Assembly (NCBI RefSeq): GCF_000304315.1
Contig: NC_018485.1
Span: 2,822,501-2,886,500 of the forward strand
DNA from: Methylocystis sp. SC2
GTDB lineage: Bacteria; Pseudomonadota; Alphaproteobacteria; Rhizobiales; Beijerinckiaceae
Direction: 5' to 3'
Length of the DNA stretch: 64,000 nucleotides
In this document: piece by piece, positions 50,534 to 60,170 of the stretch
Numbering within the stretch: position 1 is the stretch's first letter
How the letters are laid out: every line of letters starts with the position of its first letter
Translations under genes and position numbers: made by a program
Notes under the pieces: generated by a model
The model's input: the letters and a program-made list of their open reading frames with translations, nothing else
Database searches by the model: none
What the model was told of the DNA's origin: nothing

Positions 50534-51690
50534 GCTTCGCGCCCTTCGCCATCCGTAGGCGCGCGGCGACGACGCCGTCCCGGAGTCCCCCGCCCGCGAC
50601 GCCAGGCGTCGGAGCCGCCCTACGAGGGGGAGGCTTCGCGCGGGTCCTGCAGGCGCTCGCGTTGCTGGTCTGCGTCGGCCACGCCGCAGCGGAGGACATC
50701 AAATCGCCGTTGGGGCTTCCTCCCGTTGCCGTAACGGTCGCGGGAACGCCCGCCATGCGCAGGCTCGGCGAGAAACTGTTCTTCGACCGCGGCCTTTCCG
50801 CGAACGGCACATTGTCCTGCGCCATGTGCCACATTCCCGCGCAGGGCTTCGCCTCCAACCAAAGCGCGCTCTCGATCGGCATGGAGGGGCGGTCGCTGCG
50901 GCGCAACGCGCCCTCGCTCTATAATGTCGCTTTCAAGAAATTCCTGTTTCACGACGGCCGCGAGACCGATCTTGCCGCGCAGGTCTGGGGGCCGCTGCTC
51001 GCGGCCGACGAGATGGGCAATCCCGGGATCGGTCCGCTTGTCGAGCGGCTTCGCGCCGACGCCGATTATGGGCCGTTGTTCGAGGCGGCCTTTCCGGGCG
51101 AGGGCGCGACGATGATGACGCTCGGGCGCGCCATCGCCGCCTATGAAGCTTCGCTGCTGCGCGGCGGCGGGCGTTTCGATCGCGCCGTCTATGGCGGCGA
51201 ACGCGCGGCGCTGACGCCTCAGGAGTGGAAGGGCTACGAGCTTTTCACCGGCAAGGCCGGCTGCGCCGCCTGCCATGCGATTGGACCCGAGGCGGCGCTT
51301 TTTACGGATCAGTCCTGGCACAACACAGGCGTCGCGTTTCGGACCGGGCAGGCGGGCGGCAAAAGGCTGGTGCAGCTCGCGCCCGGCGTGCTCCAAACTG
51401 TCGACCTCGCGGCGGTCGGCCTCGCTCAGACCGGCGAGCCGAAGGACGTCGGCCGTTTCGAGATCACCAATGCGCCCGCGGATCGCTGGGCCTATACGAC
51501 GCCGATGCTGCGCGGCGTCAGCGAGAGTGCGCCCTATATGCACGACGGAAGCTTGAGGACCCTTGCCGAGGTGATCGAGTTCTACGATCGCGGCGGGGGA
51601 GCCAATCCGTCGCTCGACCCGAAAATCCGCCCTCTGGGTCTGACCGCGCAGGAAAAAGCGGCGCTCGTCGCCTTTCTCGAGGCGCTTTGA
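50530..51690 (+). CDS. MauG-like di-haem cytochrome c peroxidase
   Basis: A 386-residue di-haem protein with an extended N-terminus and hydrophobic export segment at about 36-54 (ARVLQALALLVCVGHAAA). Two haem c sites: CAMCH (97-101) and CAACH (245-249). Conserved KLFFDRGLSANGTLSCAMCH, HDGRETDLAAQVWGPL and APYMHDGSLRTLAEVIEFYD fit the CcpA/MauG family. In the mtoX operon a MauG-like protein may mature a tryptophan-derived cofactor or remove the peroxide formed; neither is shown here. The GTG overlaps the SCO stop. Confidence 0.9.
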   Translation: MSFAPFAIRRRAATTPSRSPPPATPGVGAALRGGGFARVLQALALLVCVGHAAAEDIKSPLGLPPVAVTVAGTPAMRRLGEKLFFDRGLSANGTLSCAMCHIPAQGFASNQSALSIGMEGRSLRRNAPSLYNVAFKKFLFHDGRETDLAAQVWGPLLAADEMGNPGIGPLVERLRADADYGPLFEAAFPGEGATMMTLGRAIAAYEASLLRGGGRFDRAVYGGERAALTPQEWKGYELFTGKAGCAACHAIGPEAALFTDQSWHNTGVAFRTGQAGGKRLVQLAPGVLQTVDLAAVGLAQTGEPKDVGRFEITNAPADRWAYTTPMLRGVSESAPYMHDGSLRTLAEVIEFYDRGGGANPSLDPKIRPLGLTAQEKAALVAFLEAL

Positions 51691-51968
51691 GATCCGATTC
51701 CCCGCTCGTTGGTCTCGGCGGGTTTGGCCTGTTTTGGACGGGCGCAGGCGCAAAACGCCCGCGACAAACATTGACTTGAACGCGCGCTTTCTCCTATATG
51801 CCTGCGATCGGCGCCGCTCCAAAAGGGGCGGCGAATGTTTTGTGACGGCTGTGCGTCGTCGCGGGCGCCGAAACTTTTTTGAGCCTTCTGCGGCGCGGCC
51901 GCCGACGGCGACAGACGAGACGAGCGCGGGAGCTGGGCGCAAGCCCCTTTCGCCAGCGGAGAAGAACG

Positions 51969-52103
51969 GTGAAACGGACATTTCAGCCCAGCAAGATTGT
52001 GCGCAAGCGTCGTCACGGCTTTCGCGCCCGCATGGCCACGGTCGGCGGCCGCAACGTCATCGCCGCGCGTCGCGCCCGCGGACGCAAGCGTCTCTCGGCC
52101 TGA
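51969..52103 (+). CDS. rpmH: Ribosomal protein L34
   Basis: A 44-residue protein, [20 protein letters not shown] then [20 protein letters not shown], identical in pattern to all L34 proteins. The GTG start is preceded by GGAGAAG at good distance. It is part of the large-subunit core and precedes rnpA by 32 bp, as in nearly all bacteria. The 278 bp upstream show no gene and carry its promoter (AT-rich around 51775-51800). Confidence 0.96.
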   Translation: MKRTFQPSKIVRKRRHGFRARMATVGGRNVIAARRARGRKRLSA

Positions 52104-52135
52104 TCCGGCTCAATGCGGACGAGGCGGATGACTGC

Positions 52136-52561
52136 ATGAAGGCGCAAGTCCCCGCCGAAGATGAGAAATCCCCGCGCCCGGAGACTCTGCGCCGGCGCGC
52201 GGATTTCGTGCGCGCGGCGCGCGGCGCGCGCGTCGCCCTGCCCGCCTTCACGGTGCAGATGGCCCCGCGGGAGATCAGCGACTCGCATGCGCCGGCCCGT
52301 TTCGGCCTCACCGTCACGCGGAAGGTCGCCGGGGCGGTGGGCCGCAACCGCATTCGCCGTAGGCTGCGCGAGGCGCTGCGGCTCGGCGGCGCCCTTGGCG
52401 CGAAGCCGGGTCGCGATTACGTCTTCGTCGCGCGGCCCGTGTCCCTCTCCGCGCCATTCGCCGAACTGCTCGCGCAGATGACTGAAGGACTCGCCAGATT
52501 GAACGATCGCGGCGCGGCGCATCCGAGACGCAAACAGGAAGACAGGCTTACGCGGCCATGA
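52136..52561 (+). CDS. rnpA: Ribonuclease P protein component
   Basis: A 141-residue basic protein that assists the RNase P RNA in tRNA 5' maturation. [40 protein letters not shown] and [14 protein letters not shown] (the RNR motif) are characteristic. The ATG at 52136 is the first suitable in-frame start after rpmH. It overlaps yidC by 4 nt. Confidence 0.93.
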   Translation: MKAQVPAEDEKSPRPETLRRRADFVRAARGARVALPAFTVQMAPREISDSHAPARFGLTVTRKVAGAVGRNRIRRRLREALRLGGALGAKPGRDYVFVARPVSLSAPFAELLAQMTEGLARLNDRGAAHPRRKQEDRLTRP

Positions 52562-54339
52562 GTGAAAACGTTAAGAACATGATCCTCGCCGCGGCGCTGT
52601 CGCTGGTCTTCATCGGCCTGTGGGACTATTTTTACGCCTTCCCCGAGATCGACAAGCAGCGCCGGGCGCAGACGCAGCAGGAGCGTCTGGCGCAGGTTCC
52701 CAAGCTCGGCGCGCCCGAGCAGAAGACGGCGGCCGCGCCGCCCGTTAAGGTCGCGCCCAAGACCCGCGCCGAAGCGCTGGCGCTGAGCCCGCGAATCGCC
52801 ATCGACACCCGATCAATCTCCGGCTCGATCGCGCTGAAGGGCGGGCGCATCGACGACGTCTCCTTGAAGAATTATCGCGAGACCGTCGACCCCTCGAGCC
52901 CGATCATCACGCTGCTCTCGCCCGAAGACGGGCCCAGCCCCTATTACGCGGAGCTCGGCTATCTGACCGCCGAAACGGAAAATGCGCCGGTTCTGCCGAC
53001 CACCGAGACGCTTTGGACCGCGGATGCCGACGTGCTGACGACGGCAAAGCCGGTGACGCTGACCTGGGACAATGGCCGCGGCCTCGTTTTCAAGCGCGTC
53101 ATCTCGGTCGACGACGAATATCTCTTCACCGTCAAGGACAGCGTCGAAAACAAGGCGGCCAATCCCATCACGCTTTTTAACTACGCGCGCGTGAGCCGCG
53201 TCGGCCACCCGCCATCCGCGGGCTATGCGGCGTTGCACGAAGGCTTCGTCGGCGTCGTCGGCGATGCGGGACAGGAAGTCACCTACGACAAGATCGAGAA
53301 GGAAGACAACGCGGTCAAGATCTTCAAGGGGGTCGGCGGCTGGGTTGGGCTGACGGACAAATATTGGGCGGCCGTCGTCGCGCCCGACCAGAACCTGCCC
53401 ATGGAGGCGCGTTACGCCTCGATGGGCGGCGCGGTGAAAACCTACCAGGCCGATACGGTCAGCGACCAGAAGACGGTCGAGCCCGGGAAATCGGCGGAGG
53501 CGACGACCTATGTCTTCGCCGGCGCCAAAGTCGTCGACGTGCTCGACGCCTATAAGACGAGTCCTGGCCTGAAACGCTTCGATCTTCTGATCGACTGGGG
53601 ATGGTTCTACTTCATCACCCGGCCGATGTTCCGGCTGATCGACTTTCTCTATAAGCTCCTAGGCAATTTCGGCCTCGCCATTCTGGCGGTGACCGTTATC
53701 GTCAAGCTCGCCTTCCTGCCGCTCGCCAACAAAAGCTATCAGTCGATCGCCAAAATGAAGGCGATTCAGCCAAGGATCAAAGAGCTGAAGGAAAAATACG
53801 GCGACGACAAGCACAAGTTCAACATGGAGCAGATGGAGCTCTTCAAGCGGGAGAAGGTTAACCCCGCGAGCGGCTGTCTGCCGGTGATCGTGCAGATCCC
53901 GGTGTTCTTCTCGCTCTATAAGGTGCTGGTCGTGACGATCGAAATGCGTCACGCGCCGTTCTTCGGCTGGATCAAGGACCTTTCGGCGCCCGACCCGACC
54001 AACGTCTTCAACCTGTTCGGGGTGCTGCCCTTCGACCCGACGCATGTCGCGATCTTCGGCCCCTATCTCGCGCTCGGCGTCTGGCCGCTGCTGATGGGCG
54101 TCTCGATGTGGCTGCAGATGAAGATGAATCCGGAGCCCGCCGACGAGATTCAGAAGACGATGTTCGCCTGGATGCCGGTGATCTTCACCTTCACCATGGG
54201 CGGCTTCGCCTCCGGCCTGCTGATCTACTGGACGTGGAACAATCTCCTGTCCATCGTGCAGCAGGGCGTCATCATGAAGCGCGCCGGCGTGAAGTTCGAG
54301 TTCTGGGACAATCTGCGCAAGACGTTTCAGCGGGCCTAG
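52558..54339 (+). CDS. yidC: Membrane protein insertase YidC
   Basis: A 593-residue inner-membrane insertase. An N-terminal helix ([20 protein letters not shown]) is followed by a large periplasmic domain (about 80-340) and the conserved C-terminal core: [40 protein letters not shown] segment with [20 protein letters not shown], and [20 protein letters not shown]. Length is normal for a Gram-negative YidC1. Translation is coupled to rnpA through the ATGAG overlap. Confidence 0.96.
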   Translation: MSENVKNMILAAALSLVFIGLWDYFYAFPEIDKQRRAQTQQERLAQVPKLGAPEQKTAAAPPVKVAPKTRAEALALSPRIAIDTRSISGSIALKGGRIDDVSLKNYRETVDPSSPIITLLSPEDGPSPYYAELGYLTAETENAPVLPTTETLWTADADVLTTAKPVTLTWDNGRGLVFKRVISVDDEYLFTVKDSVENKAANPITLFNYARVSRVGHPPSAGYAALHEGFVGVVGDAGQEVTYDKIEKEDNAVKIFKGVGGWVGLTDKYWAAVVAPDQNLPMEARYASMGGAVKTYQADTVSDQKTVEPGKSAEATTYVFAGAKVVDVLDAYKTSPGLKRFDLLIDWGWFYFITRPMFRLIDFLYKLLGNFGLAILAVTVIVKLAFLPLANKSYQSIAKMKAIQPRIKELKEKYGDDKHKFNMEQMELFKREKVNPASGCLPVIVQIPVFFSLYKVLVVTIEMRHAPFFGWIKDLSAPDPTNVFNLFGVLPFDPTHVAIFGPYLALGVWPLLMGVSMWLQMKMNPEPADEIQKTMFAWMPVIFTFTMGGFASGLLIYWTWNNLLSIVQQGVIMKRAGVKFEFWDNLRKTFQRA

Positions 54340-54413
54340 GGACGGCAGTCGGGCTTAGGCGGTCGGCAGTAGACAAGCCGACTGCCGATTGCCGAACGCC
54401 GACTGCCGATCTC
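54340..54413. repeat. Short repeats of CGACTGCCGAT between yidC and engB
   Basis: GCCGACTGCCGAT occurs twice (about 54377-54412) with a variant between, and GGCAGTCGG / GTCGGCAGT upstream are the inverse, so hairpins can form. It may attenuate transcription between the two genes. Confidence 0.55.
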
Positions 54414-55076
54414 ATGCAAGAAACAGCCGAGACCGACTTCACCGAGCAGGGCCGCCTCCTTTTCGCCGGCCCCTGCGACTTCATTTTCGCGAGCGCCAAG
54501 GCGAGCGATCTGCCGGTCATCGGCCCGCCGGAGATCGCCTTCGCCGGGCGCTCCAACGTCGGCAAATCCTCGCTGCTCAACGCCCTGACGAAGCGCAAGA
54601 CGCTCGCCCGCGTCTCCAACACGCCGGGGCGCACGCAGCAGCTCAACTTCTTTGCGCTCGGCGGCGGGCCGGACGCGGAGCGGCTGCGCCTCGTCGACAT
54701 GCCCGGCTACGGCTATGCGGCCGTCGGCAAGGAAAAGGTCGCGAACTGGTCGCAGCTGATGCGCGACTATCTGAGGGGGAGAGCCAGCCTCGCCCGCGTC
54801 TTCGTGCTCGTCGATGGGCGCCGCGGCGTGAAGCCTCTCGACGAAGAGATGTTCGATCTCCTCGATCAGTCGGCCGTCTCCTATCAGGTCATTCTGACCA
54901 AGCATGACGAATTGAAGATGGCCGAGCGCGCGGACGTCATCGCCGCGACGACGAAAGCGCTGGAGAAGCGCCCGGCCGCCTTTCCTGAAGTGATTTTCAC
55001 CTCGGCGCACAGCGGCGAGGGGATTCCCGAACTTCGCGGCGCCGTGGCGCGGCTTCTTTCCGAACGAAACGCTTGA
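54414..55076 (+). CDS. engB: Ribosome biogenesis GTPase EngB/YsxC
   Basis: A 220-residue TrmE-Era-type GTPase required for 50S assembly. G1 is AFAGRSNVGKSSLLNALT (43-60), G2 region NTPGRTQQLNFF (69-80), G3 DMPGYGYA (95-102) and G4 LTKHDELK (161-168). The ATG at 54414 is the natural start; the frame continues 5' through the short repeats without signal. It sits between yidC and argB as in most Rhizobiales. Confidence 0.95.
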   Translation: MQETAETDFTEQGRLLFAGPCDFIFASAKASDLPVIGPPEIAFAGRSNVGKSSLLNALTKRKTLARVSNTPGRTQQLNFFALGGGPDAERLRLVDMPGYGYAAVGKEKVANWSQLMRDYLRGRASLARVFVLVDGRRGVKPLDEEMFDLLDQSAVSYQVILTKHDELKMAERADVIAATTKALEKRPAAFPEVIFTSAHSGEGIPELRGAVARLLSERNA

Positions 55077-55111
55077 ATGCGACGGGCGCGGCGGGCTAGT
55101 TGGGCGCATAA

Positions 55112-55252
55112 CCCTCTCCCGTGGGGAGAGGGTGGCCGCGAAGCGGCCGGGTGAGGGGCGCCCCTCGCTTCGGCCGGCGCAGCGTATGTGCAACAAGAAT
55201 TCATCCCCTCACCCCGGTCCTCCGGACCGACCCTCTCTCTTTAGAGAGAGGG
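55112..55252. repeat. Cluster of palindromes (CCCTCTCCC family)
   Basis: Three or more hairpins: CCCTCTCCC-GTG-GGGAGAGGG (55112-55132), GGCCGC-GAA-GCGGCC (55134-55148), GGTCC-TCC-GGACC (55216-55228) and CCCTCTCTCTTTAGAGAGAG (55231-55252). These composite repeats are common between genes in Rhizobiales and may protect or terminate transcripts. Confidence 0.8.
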
Positions 55253-55271
55253 TGGCGCCCCGCGAGGCTCC

Positions 55272-56141
55272 ATGATGACCGACGCCGTTGACACCGCGCT
55301 CCAGCAAGCCCGCATTCTCATGCAGGCGCTGCCGCATATGCTGCGCTACGACGACGCCATCGTCGTGGTGAAATACGGCGGCCACGCCATGGGCGACGAT
55401 CAGGTGGCGCGCGATTTTTCCCGCGACATGGTGCTGCTCGAACAGTCCGGGGTGAATCCTGTCGTCGTGCATGGCGGCGGGCCGCAAATCGGCGCGATGC
55501 TGAAGCGGCTCGGCGTCGAGTCGCGCTTCGCCGACGGCCTGCGCATCACCGACGAAGAGACGATGGACGTTGTCGAAATGGTGCTCGCGGGCTCCATCAA
55601 CAAGCAGATCGTCGGCTACATCAATTCGGAAGGCGGACGCGCCATCGGGCTGACCGGCAAGGACGGCCGCATGGTCACCGCCAAGAAGCTCGAGCGCCCC
55701 GACGGCGTCGACCTCGGCTTTGTCGGCGAACCCGACAAGGTCGACACGACGGTGCTCGATCAGGTGCTGGGTCGCGAGCTCATTCCGGTGCTGGCGCCCG
55801 TCGCCGAAGGCCCGCGCGGCGAGAGCTATAACGTCAACGCCGACACCTTCGCCGGCGCGATCGCCGGCGCGCTTCACGCCAAGCGCCTCATCTTCCTCAC
55901 CGACGTGCCGGGCGTGCTCGACAAGGATAAGCAGATCATCCAAGAGCTGAAGGTCGGCGACATTCCCGGCCTCATCGCTGAGGGCGTGATCACCGGCGGC
56001 ATGATTCCGAAGGTCGAGACCTGCATGTACGCCATCGAGCGCGGCGTCGAGGGCGTCGTCATTCTCGACGGGAAACTGCCGCACGCCGTGCTGATCGAAT
56101 TGCTGACCGATCACGGCGCGGGAACGCTGATCACAAGGTGA
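55272..56141 (+). CDS. argB: Acetylglutamate kinase
   Basis: A 289-residue amino-acid-kinase-family enzyme, the second step of arginine biosynthesis. [20 protein letters not shown] (31-50), [56 protein letters not shown] and [18 protein letters not shown] are typical. The extended N-terminal helix suggests the hexameric, arginine-inhibited form. Palindromic repeats precede and follow the gene. Confidence 0.96.
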   Translation: MMTDAVDTALQQARILMQALPHMLRYDDAIVVVKYGGHAMGDDQVARDFSRDMVLLEQSGVNPVVVHGGGPQIGAMLKRLGVESRFADGLRITDEETMDVVEMVLAGSINKQIVGYINSEGGRAIGLTGKDGRMVTAKKLERPDGVDLGFVGEPDKVDTTVLDQVLGRELIPVLAPVAEGPRGESYNVNADTFAGAIAGALHAKRLIFLTDVPGVLDKDKQIIQELKVGDIPGLIAEGVITGGMIPKVETCMYAIERGVEGVVILDGKLPHAVLIELLTDHGAGTLITR

Positions 56142-56159
56142 CGAACGAAGCCCTCATCC

Positions 56160-56297
56160 GTCGCCACTGCGTGGCGACACCTTCTCCCGCTTGCGGGAGA
56201 AGGAAGAACGGCGACGCTTCGCCATTGCGTTTGCGGCGATGATTGGCGCTTGCCCTTCTCCCGCTTGCGGGAGAAGGTGGCCCTCGCGTAGCGAGGG
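56160..56297. repeat. Cluster of palindromes (CCTTCTCCCGC family)
   Basis: GTCGCCAC-TGC-GTGGCGAC (56160-56178), CCTTCTCCCGC-TT-GCGGGAGAAGG at 56180-56203 and again at 56253-56277, and CCCTCGC-GTA-GCGAGGG (56281-56297). The middle stem also follows sucC at 37462. Confidence 0.8.
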
Positions 56298-56315
56298 TCG
56301 GATGAGGGCCATTCA

Positions 56316-57011
56316 GTGAACCTCTTCATCCTCACCGGCGCGGGCGTCTCCGCCGAAAGCGGCCTCGGCGTCTTTCGCGGGACGGGCGCGGCGCTGTGGA
56401 AGCGCTACGATCCGATGCAGCTCGCGACGCCCGAAGCCTTCATGCGCGATCCGGCGCTGGTGCATGAGTTCTATAATGCGCGTCGGCGCAATCTCATCGC
56501 CGCTGCGTCAAACGCCGCACATATTGCGCTGGCGCGGCTCGAGGCGGGGCTCGCGCAGCGCGGCGACTCAATGACTTTGGTGACGCAGAATATCGACGAT
56601 CTGCATGAGCGCGCCGGTTCGAAGCGCGTCATTCATATGCACGGCGAATTGCTCAAGGCGCGCTGCGCCTCATGCGGCGCGGTGCGCGATTGCCGGGAAG
56701 AGCTGTCGACCGATTCGCGCTGCGGCTGCGATGGCGCGTTGCGGCCGCATGTCGTTTGGTTCGGCGAGACGCCGCTCTATATGGAAGAGATCTATGCGGC
56801 GCTGGAGAGGGCGGATCGCTTCGTCGCCATCGGCACGTCGGGCGCGGTCTATCCGGCGGCGGGCTTCGTGCGCGAGGCGCGCGCAAGAGGTCTGCGCTGC
56901 TGCGAGGTCAATCTCGAACCCTCGGAGAACGCCGCCCAATTCGACGAGCGGCGCTATGGCCGCGCCAGCGAGATCGTTCCGTCATGGGTCGAGGAGATAC
57001 TAGCGCGATGA
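56316..57011 (+). CDS. cobB: NAD-dependent protein deacylase, Sir2/CobB family
   Basis: A 231-residue sirtuin. The NAD site is ILTGAGVSAESGLGVFRG (5-22), the catalytic His is in IHMHGELLKARC, and a zinc site is formed by CASCG and two further Cys (CGCDG). TQNIDDLHERAG and GTSGAVYPAAGFV are conserved. FYNARRRN carries the Tyr and Arg that mark SIRT5/CobB-type enzymes able to remove succinyl groups. The GTG start lies directly after a repeat cluster. Confidence 0.93.
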   Translation: MNLFILTGAGVSAESGLGVFRGTGAALWKRYDPMQLATPEAFMRDPALVHEFYNARRRNLIAAASNAAHIALARLEAGLAQRGDSMTLVTQNIDDLHERAGSKRVIHMHGELLKARCASCGAVRDCREELSTDSRCGCDGALRPHVVWFGETPLYMEEIYAALERADRFVAIGTSGAVYPAAGFVREARARGLRCCEVNLEPSENAAQFDERRYGRASEIVPSWVEEILAR

Positions 57012-57021
57012 ATCAGCGTCA

Positions 57022-57107
57022 TTCCCGACGCGCGAGGCGCGATCGGGAATTCAGGGCAGCCACAACGATCGCTCGCCTTGCACTGGATTCCCGCTTCCGC
57101 GGGAATG
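57022..57107. repeat. Two ATTCCCG palindromes
   Basis: ATTCCCGACGCGCGAGGCGC ending CGGGAAT (57022-57051) and ATTCCCGC-TTCC-GCGGGAAT (57088-57107) form hairpins between cobB and the HAD gene. Confidence 0.7.
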
Positions 57108-57126
57108 ACCTGCGGCGACTGATGCA

Positions 57127-57828
57127 ATGACCAAACTCTCGCCCGAGACATCGCGCTTCGCCGAGATCGACACCTGGGTGTTCGATCTCGACAATACGCT
57201 CTATCCGCAGACCGCCGACCTCTGGCCCAAGATCGACGCGCGCATCACGCTGTTCATGATGCGGCTGTTCGGCCTCGACGCCATTTCGCTGCGCGCCTTG
57301 CAGAAACACTATTATCGACAGTACGGCACGACGCTGCGCGGGCTGATGACCGAACATGGGATCGACGCCGAGGCCTATCTGGCCTTTGTGCACGACATCG
57401 ACCGCTCGTCGCTGGCGCATAATCATTCGCTGGCGGAGGCGATCGCCGCGCTGCCCGGACGCAAGCTCATCCTCACCAATGGCTCGCGCCATCACGCCGT
57501 CGAAACCGCGAAGCAGCTCGGCATCGACCATGTTTTTGAGGATATTTTCGACATCATCGCCGCCGAGTTCATCGCCAAGCCGGATGAGGGCGCCTATATG
57601 CGCTTTTTCGAGAAGCTGAAGATCGAACCCACGCGCGCCGCGATCTTCGAGGACATCGACCGCAATCTCGTCGTGCCGCATGCGCGCGGCATGACGACGG
57701 TTCTGGTGCTGCCGGCCCATGACGAAGGTCCCGAGCGCGAAGCCTGGGAGATCGCCACCGGCGACGAGCCGCATGTGGATTTCGTCACGGATGATTTGGT
57801 GGGATTTTTGGAGGGGTTGGTAGGATAG
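57127..57828 (+). CDS. HAD-family pyrimidine 5'-nucleotidase
   Basis: A 233-residue HAD phosphatase of the SDT1/YjjG-like group. Motif I is WVFDLDNTLYPQTADLW (17-33), motif II ILTNGSRHH, motif III Lys in FIAKPDEGAY and motif IV AAIFEDIDRNL. The NTLYP form with a following helical cap is typical of pyrimidine 5'-nucleotidases. It likely hydrolyses UMP/CMP or damaged nucleotides. It stands between cobB and a foreign-looking DUF4238 gene. Confidence 0.88.
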   Translation: MTKLSPETSRFAEIDTWVFDLDNTLYPQTADLWPKIDARITLFMMRLFGLDAISLRALQKHYYRQYGTTLRGLMTEHGIDAEAYLAFVHDIDRSSLAHNHSLAEAIAALPGRKLILTNGSRHHAVETAKQLGIDHVFEDIFDIIAAEFIAKPDEGAYMRFFEKLKIEPTRAAIFEDIDRNLVVPHARGMTTVLVLPAHDEGPEREAWEIATGDEPHVDFVTDDLVGFLEGLVG

Positions 57829-57897
57829 TGTCGCCTGCACCCATCGTATGCCGACTCTAGCAAAAAAACGTCCTCAGGTCAGATAATAGCTATTCGT

Positions 57898-58869
57898 ATG
57901 TCGACCGCTCGCCGCCACCACTATATTCCGCGCTTTTATTTGAAAGGCTTCAGCAAGCCCCGCAAACGTGGACGCGAGCATTATGTGCACGTCTATGAAC
58001 GTGGGGGGAGGACCTATCAATCGAATATCACCGGTGTCGCTGTCGAATACGACTTCAACACCATCTCTGTAGATGGGCACTCGCCCGATGCCTTTGAGAA
58101 AGGTATGGCGGCATTTGAGGCTGAAGTAGCGCCGGCGCTTTTCCGCCTGCTCGAAACCGGGAGGTTCCAGAATGACGAGGACCGTATCCTTGTTATGAAC
58201 CTAATAGGTACAATGGCAATGCGTAATCCACGCTTGCGTGAAGTGTGGCGTGATTTTCACGAAAGAGTTTCTTACGTGATTCTCGATATCTTGACGGCTA
58301 ACAAGGATAGATGGGAACGACACCTGGAAAAAATGAAAAGAGATGGATACGAACCGGGGCATGAGGTTCCTTATGATAACGTCCGCAAGATGGTCGAGGA
58401 GAAGGGATTCAAACTGGAATTGCAGAACGAAGCTCATATTAAAATGGAGGTACATAGTTTAGATACTTTGTTACCGCTCCTTATTTGCAGGAAATGGATG
58501 ATCTTGAGAGCTCCTTTGGCATCGCCGGGATTCCTTACATCTGACGATCCCGTCTGCTTGACGTTGGACGACCCCGAATTTCGGGGTGGTCTATATCGAC
58601 CTGGCTTCGGGCTCCGCAACACGTCGGTAACTGTGCCCTTAGGACGACATCTCGCAATTGTTGGCAAATTCGAGGGACAAGAGGAGTGCCTACCAATAAA
58701 CGAAAAGGGAGTTGCACATGTGAATTCGATTATCATCGCGCACTCGGATAGGCGCGTATTCGCAGCAGACAATCATTTCTTTTACATGAGTGGAATGGAC
58801 GAAGAGCTAAGGCCAGCCTCGAAGTTACCGACCGACGCGCATTTTCGTCCGCGAAAGAAAAACTCTTAG
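57898..58869 (+). CDS. DUF4238 protein, AT-rich and probably acquired
   Basis: A 323-residue protein beginning MSTARRHHYIPRFYLKGFSK, the His-His-Tyr-x-P-x-Phe-Leu motif of DUF4238. Later blocks are NLIGTMAMRNPRLREVWRDF, FLTSDDPVCLTLDDPE and VTVPLGRHLAIVGKF. Many DUF4238 proteins occur in accessory regions; no enzymatic function is established. GC content and codon use differ from the neighbours, especially at 58180-58480. It sits alone, with a decayed toxin gene after it, suggesting an insertion hotspot between the HAD gene and dapD. Confidence 0.87.
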   Translation: MSTARRHHYIPRFYLKGFSKPRKRGREHYVHVYERGGRTYQSNITGVAVEYDFNTISVDGHSPDAFEKGMAAFEAEVAPALFRLLETGRFQNDEDRILVMNLIGTMAMRNPRLREVWRDFHERVSYVILDILTANKDRWERHLEKMKRDGYEPGHEVPYDNVRKMVEEKGFKLELQNEAHIKMEVHSLDTLLPLLICRKWMILRAPLASPGFLTSDDPVCLTLDDPEFRGGLYRPGFGLRNTSVTVPLGRHLAIVGKFEGQEECLPINEKGVAHVNSIIIAHSDRRVFAADNHFFYMSGMDEELRPASKLPTDAHFRPRKKNS

Positions 58870-59058
58870 CTAAGCCAACAGCGCTCTTGCCTTCGCGAGC
58901 GCCAACGCCACTTCCACCTTCGTCGCTGCGCCTTTCTTCTTGCCTTGCGCGCGCGCCAATCGAGACTCTTCACCTGATCGGCGAGCGCGGCGGAGGGCTT
59001 CGCGCCCGCGAGCGCGACTTCGAACGGATAGCTTTTCGCCGCGGCGCTGGCGCACTGT
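58870..59058 (-). pseudogene. MazF/PemK-type toxin remnant
   Basis: On the minus strand one frame reads SYPFEVALAGAKPSAALADQ VKSLDWRARKA, matching the MazF C-terminal half; the continuation GKKKGAATKVEVALALAKAR ALLA is in a different frame and ends at a stop at 58870. The N-terminal half is absent and the 5' edge abuts a REP pair at 59063. It is therefore truncated and frameshifted. No antitoxin gene is seen. Confidence 0.7.
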
Positions 59059-59062
59059 TTCC

Positions 59063-59174
59063 GCGTCATGGCCGGGCTTGTCCCGGCCATCCACGTCGGG
59101 ACGTCGCGCCAATGCCGCGGGACTTGCGTCACGGCGCCGCGTGGATGCCCGGCACAAGGCCGGGCATGACGCGG
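59063..59174. repeat. REP-like inverted pair (GTCATGGCCG type)
   Basis: GTCATGGCCGGGCTTGTCCC followed by GGCCATCCACG, and an inverted partner GTGGATGCCCGGCACAAGGC with CGGGCATGAC. It is the same family as 14314-14446 and interrupts the mazF remnant. Confidence 0.85.
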
Positions 59175-59312
59175 AGAGGGCGCGCCATGTTTCTCTTCAT
59201 TGCGCGACCATCATCATCGCCTGTGGTCCGGCCATCCGCGCCCCGTGTTGAACTCCCCTCGCCATAGTCTTACAACCGCGCCAGCCTTCACCGCATCATT
59301 TTCGGGAATTTC

Positions 59313-60170
59313 ATGCCGCACACGGGACTTGAGACGCTCATCACCGCCGCTTTCGAGGATCGCGCCAATATCACCGCCGAGACCCAGGGCGACATCCGCC
59401 GCGCCGTCGACAGCGCGCTGCGTCTGCTCGACGCAGGCAAGCTGCGCGTCGCCGAAAAGATCGAAGGCATGGAAGGCGCTGAAAGCTGGCAGGTCAATCA
59501 ATGGCTGAAAAAGGCCGTGCTGCTGTCCTTCCGCCTCAATGACATGGCGGTGATCGCCGGCGGGCCGGGCGGCGCGACCTGGTGGGACAAGGTCCCCTCG
59601 AAATTCGTCGGCTGGGGCGCGGCCGAACATGGCGCTGCGGGTTTTCGCTCCGTGCCCGGCGCGATCGTGCGCCACTCCGCCTATGTGGCGCCCGGCGCGA
59701 TATTGATGCCCTCCTTCGTCAATCTCGGCGCCTATGTCGACAGCGGCACGATGGTCGACACCTGGGTCACCGTCGGCTCCTGCGCGCAGATCGGCAAGAA
59801 TGTGCATCTTTCCGGCGGCGTCGGCATTGGCGGCGTGCTGGAGCCGCTGCAGGCGAACCCGACCATCATCGAGGATGATTGCTTCATCGGCGCGCGCTCC
59901 GAGGTCGTCGAAGGCGTTATCGTCGGCAAGGGTTCGGTGCTGTCGATGGGCGTTTTCATCGGCGCCTCGACCAAGATCATCGACCGCGCCACCGGAAAGA
60001 TCCATGTCGGCTATGTGCCGCCCTATTCGGTGGTCGTCTCCGGCAGTCTGCCGGGCAAGCCCTTGCCGGACGGGACGCCTGGCCCGTCGCTCTATTGCGC
60101 AGTGATCGTCAAGACGGTCGACGCGCAGACGCGCAGCAAGACGGGCATCAACGAGCTCTTGAGGGATTGA
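59313..60170 (+). CDS. dapD: 2,3,4,5-tetrahydropyridine-2,6-dicarboxylate N-succinyltransferase
   Basis: A 285-residue left-handed beta-helix acyltransferase in the succinylase branch of DAP/lysine biosynthesis. The N-terminal helical domain (1-100) leads to hexapeptide repeats such as [40 protein letters not shown] and [40 protein letters not shown] follows. All features are standard. Its stop overlaps the next start (TGATG), and dapE lies three genes downstream, so most of the pathway segment is together. Confidence 0.96.
   Translation: MPHTGLETLITAAFEDRANITAETQGDIRRAVDSALRLLDAGKLRVAEKIEGMEGAESWQVNQWLKKAVLLSFRLNDMAVIAGGPGGATWWDKVPSKFVGWGAAEHGAAGFRSVPGAIVRHSAYVAPGAILMPSFVNLGAYVDSGTMVDTWVTVGSCAQIGKNVHLSGGVGIGGVLEPLQANPTIIEDDCFIGARSEVVEGVIVGKGSVLSMGVFIGASTKIIDRATGKIHVGYVPPYSVVVSGSLPGKPLPDGTPGPSLYCAVIVKTVDAQTRSKTGINELLRD

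Noticed and set aside
51691..52103. Replication origin next to rpmH
   Set aside because: No dnaA gene or cluster of DnaA boxes is seen; in alphaproteobacteria rpmH is usually not at oriC.
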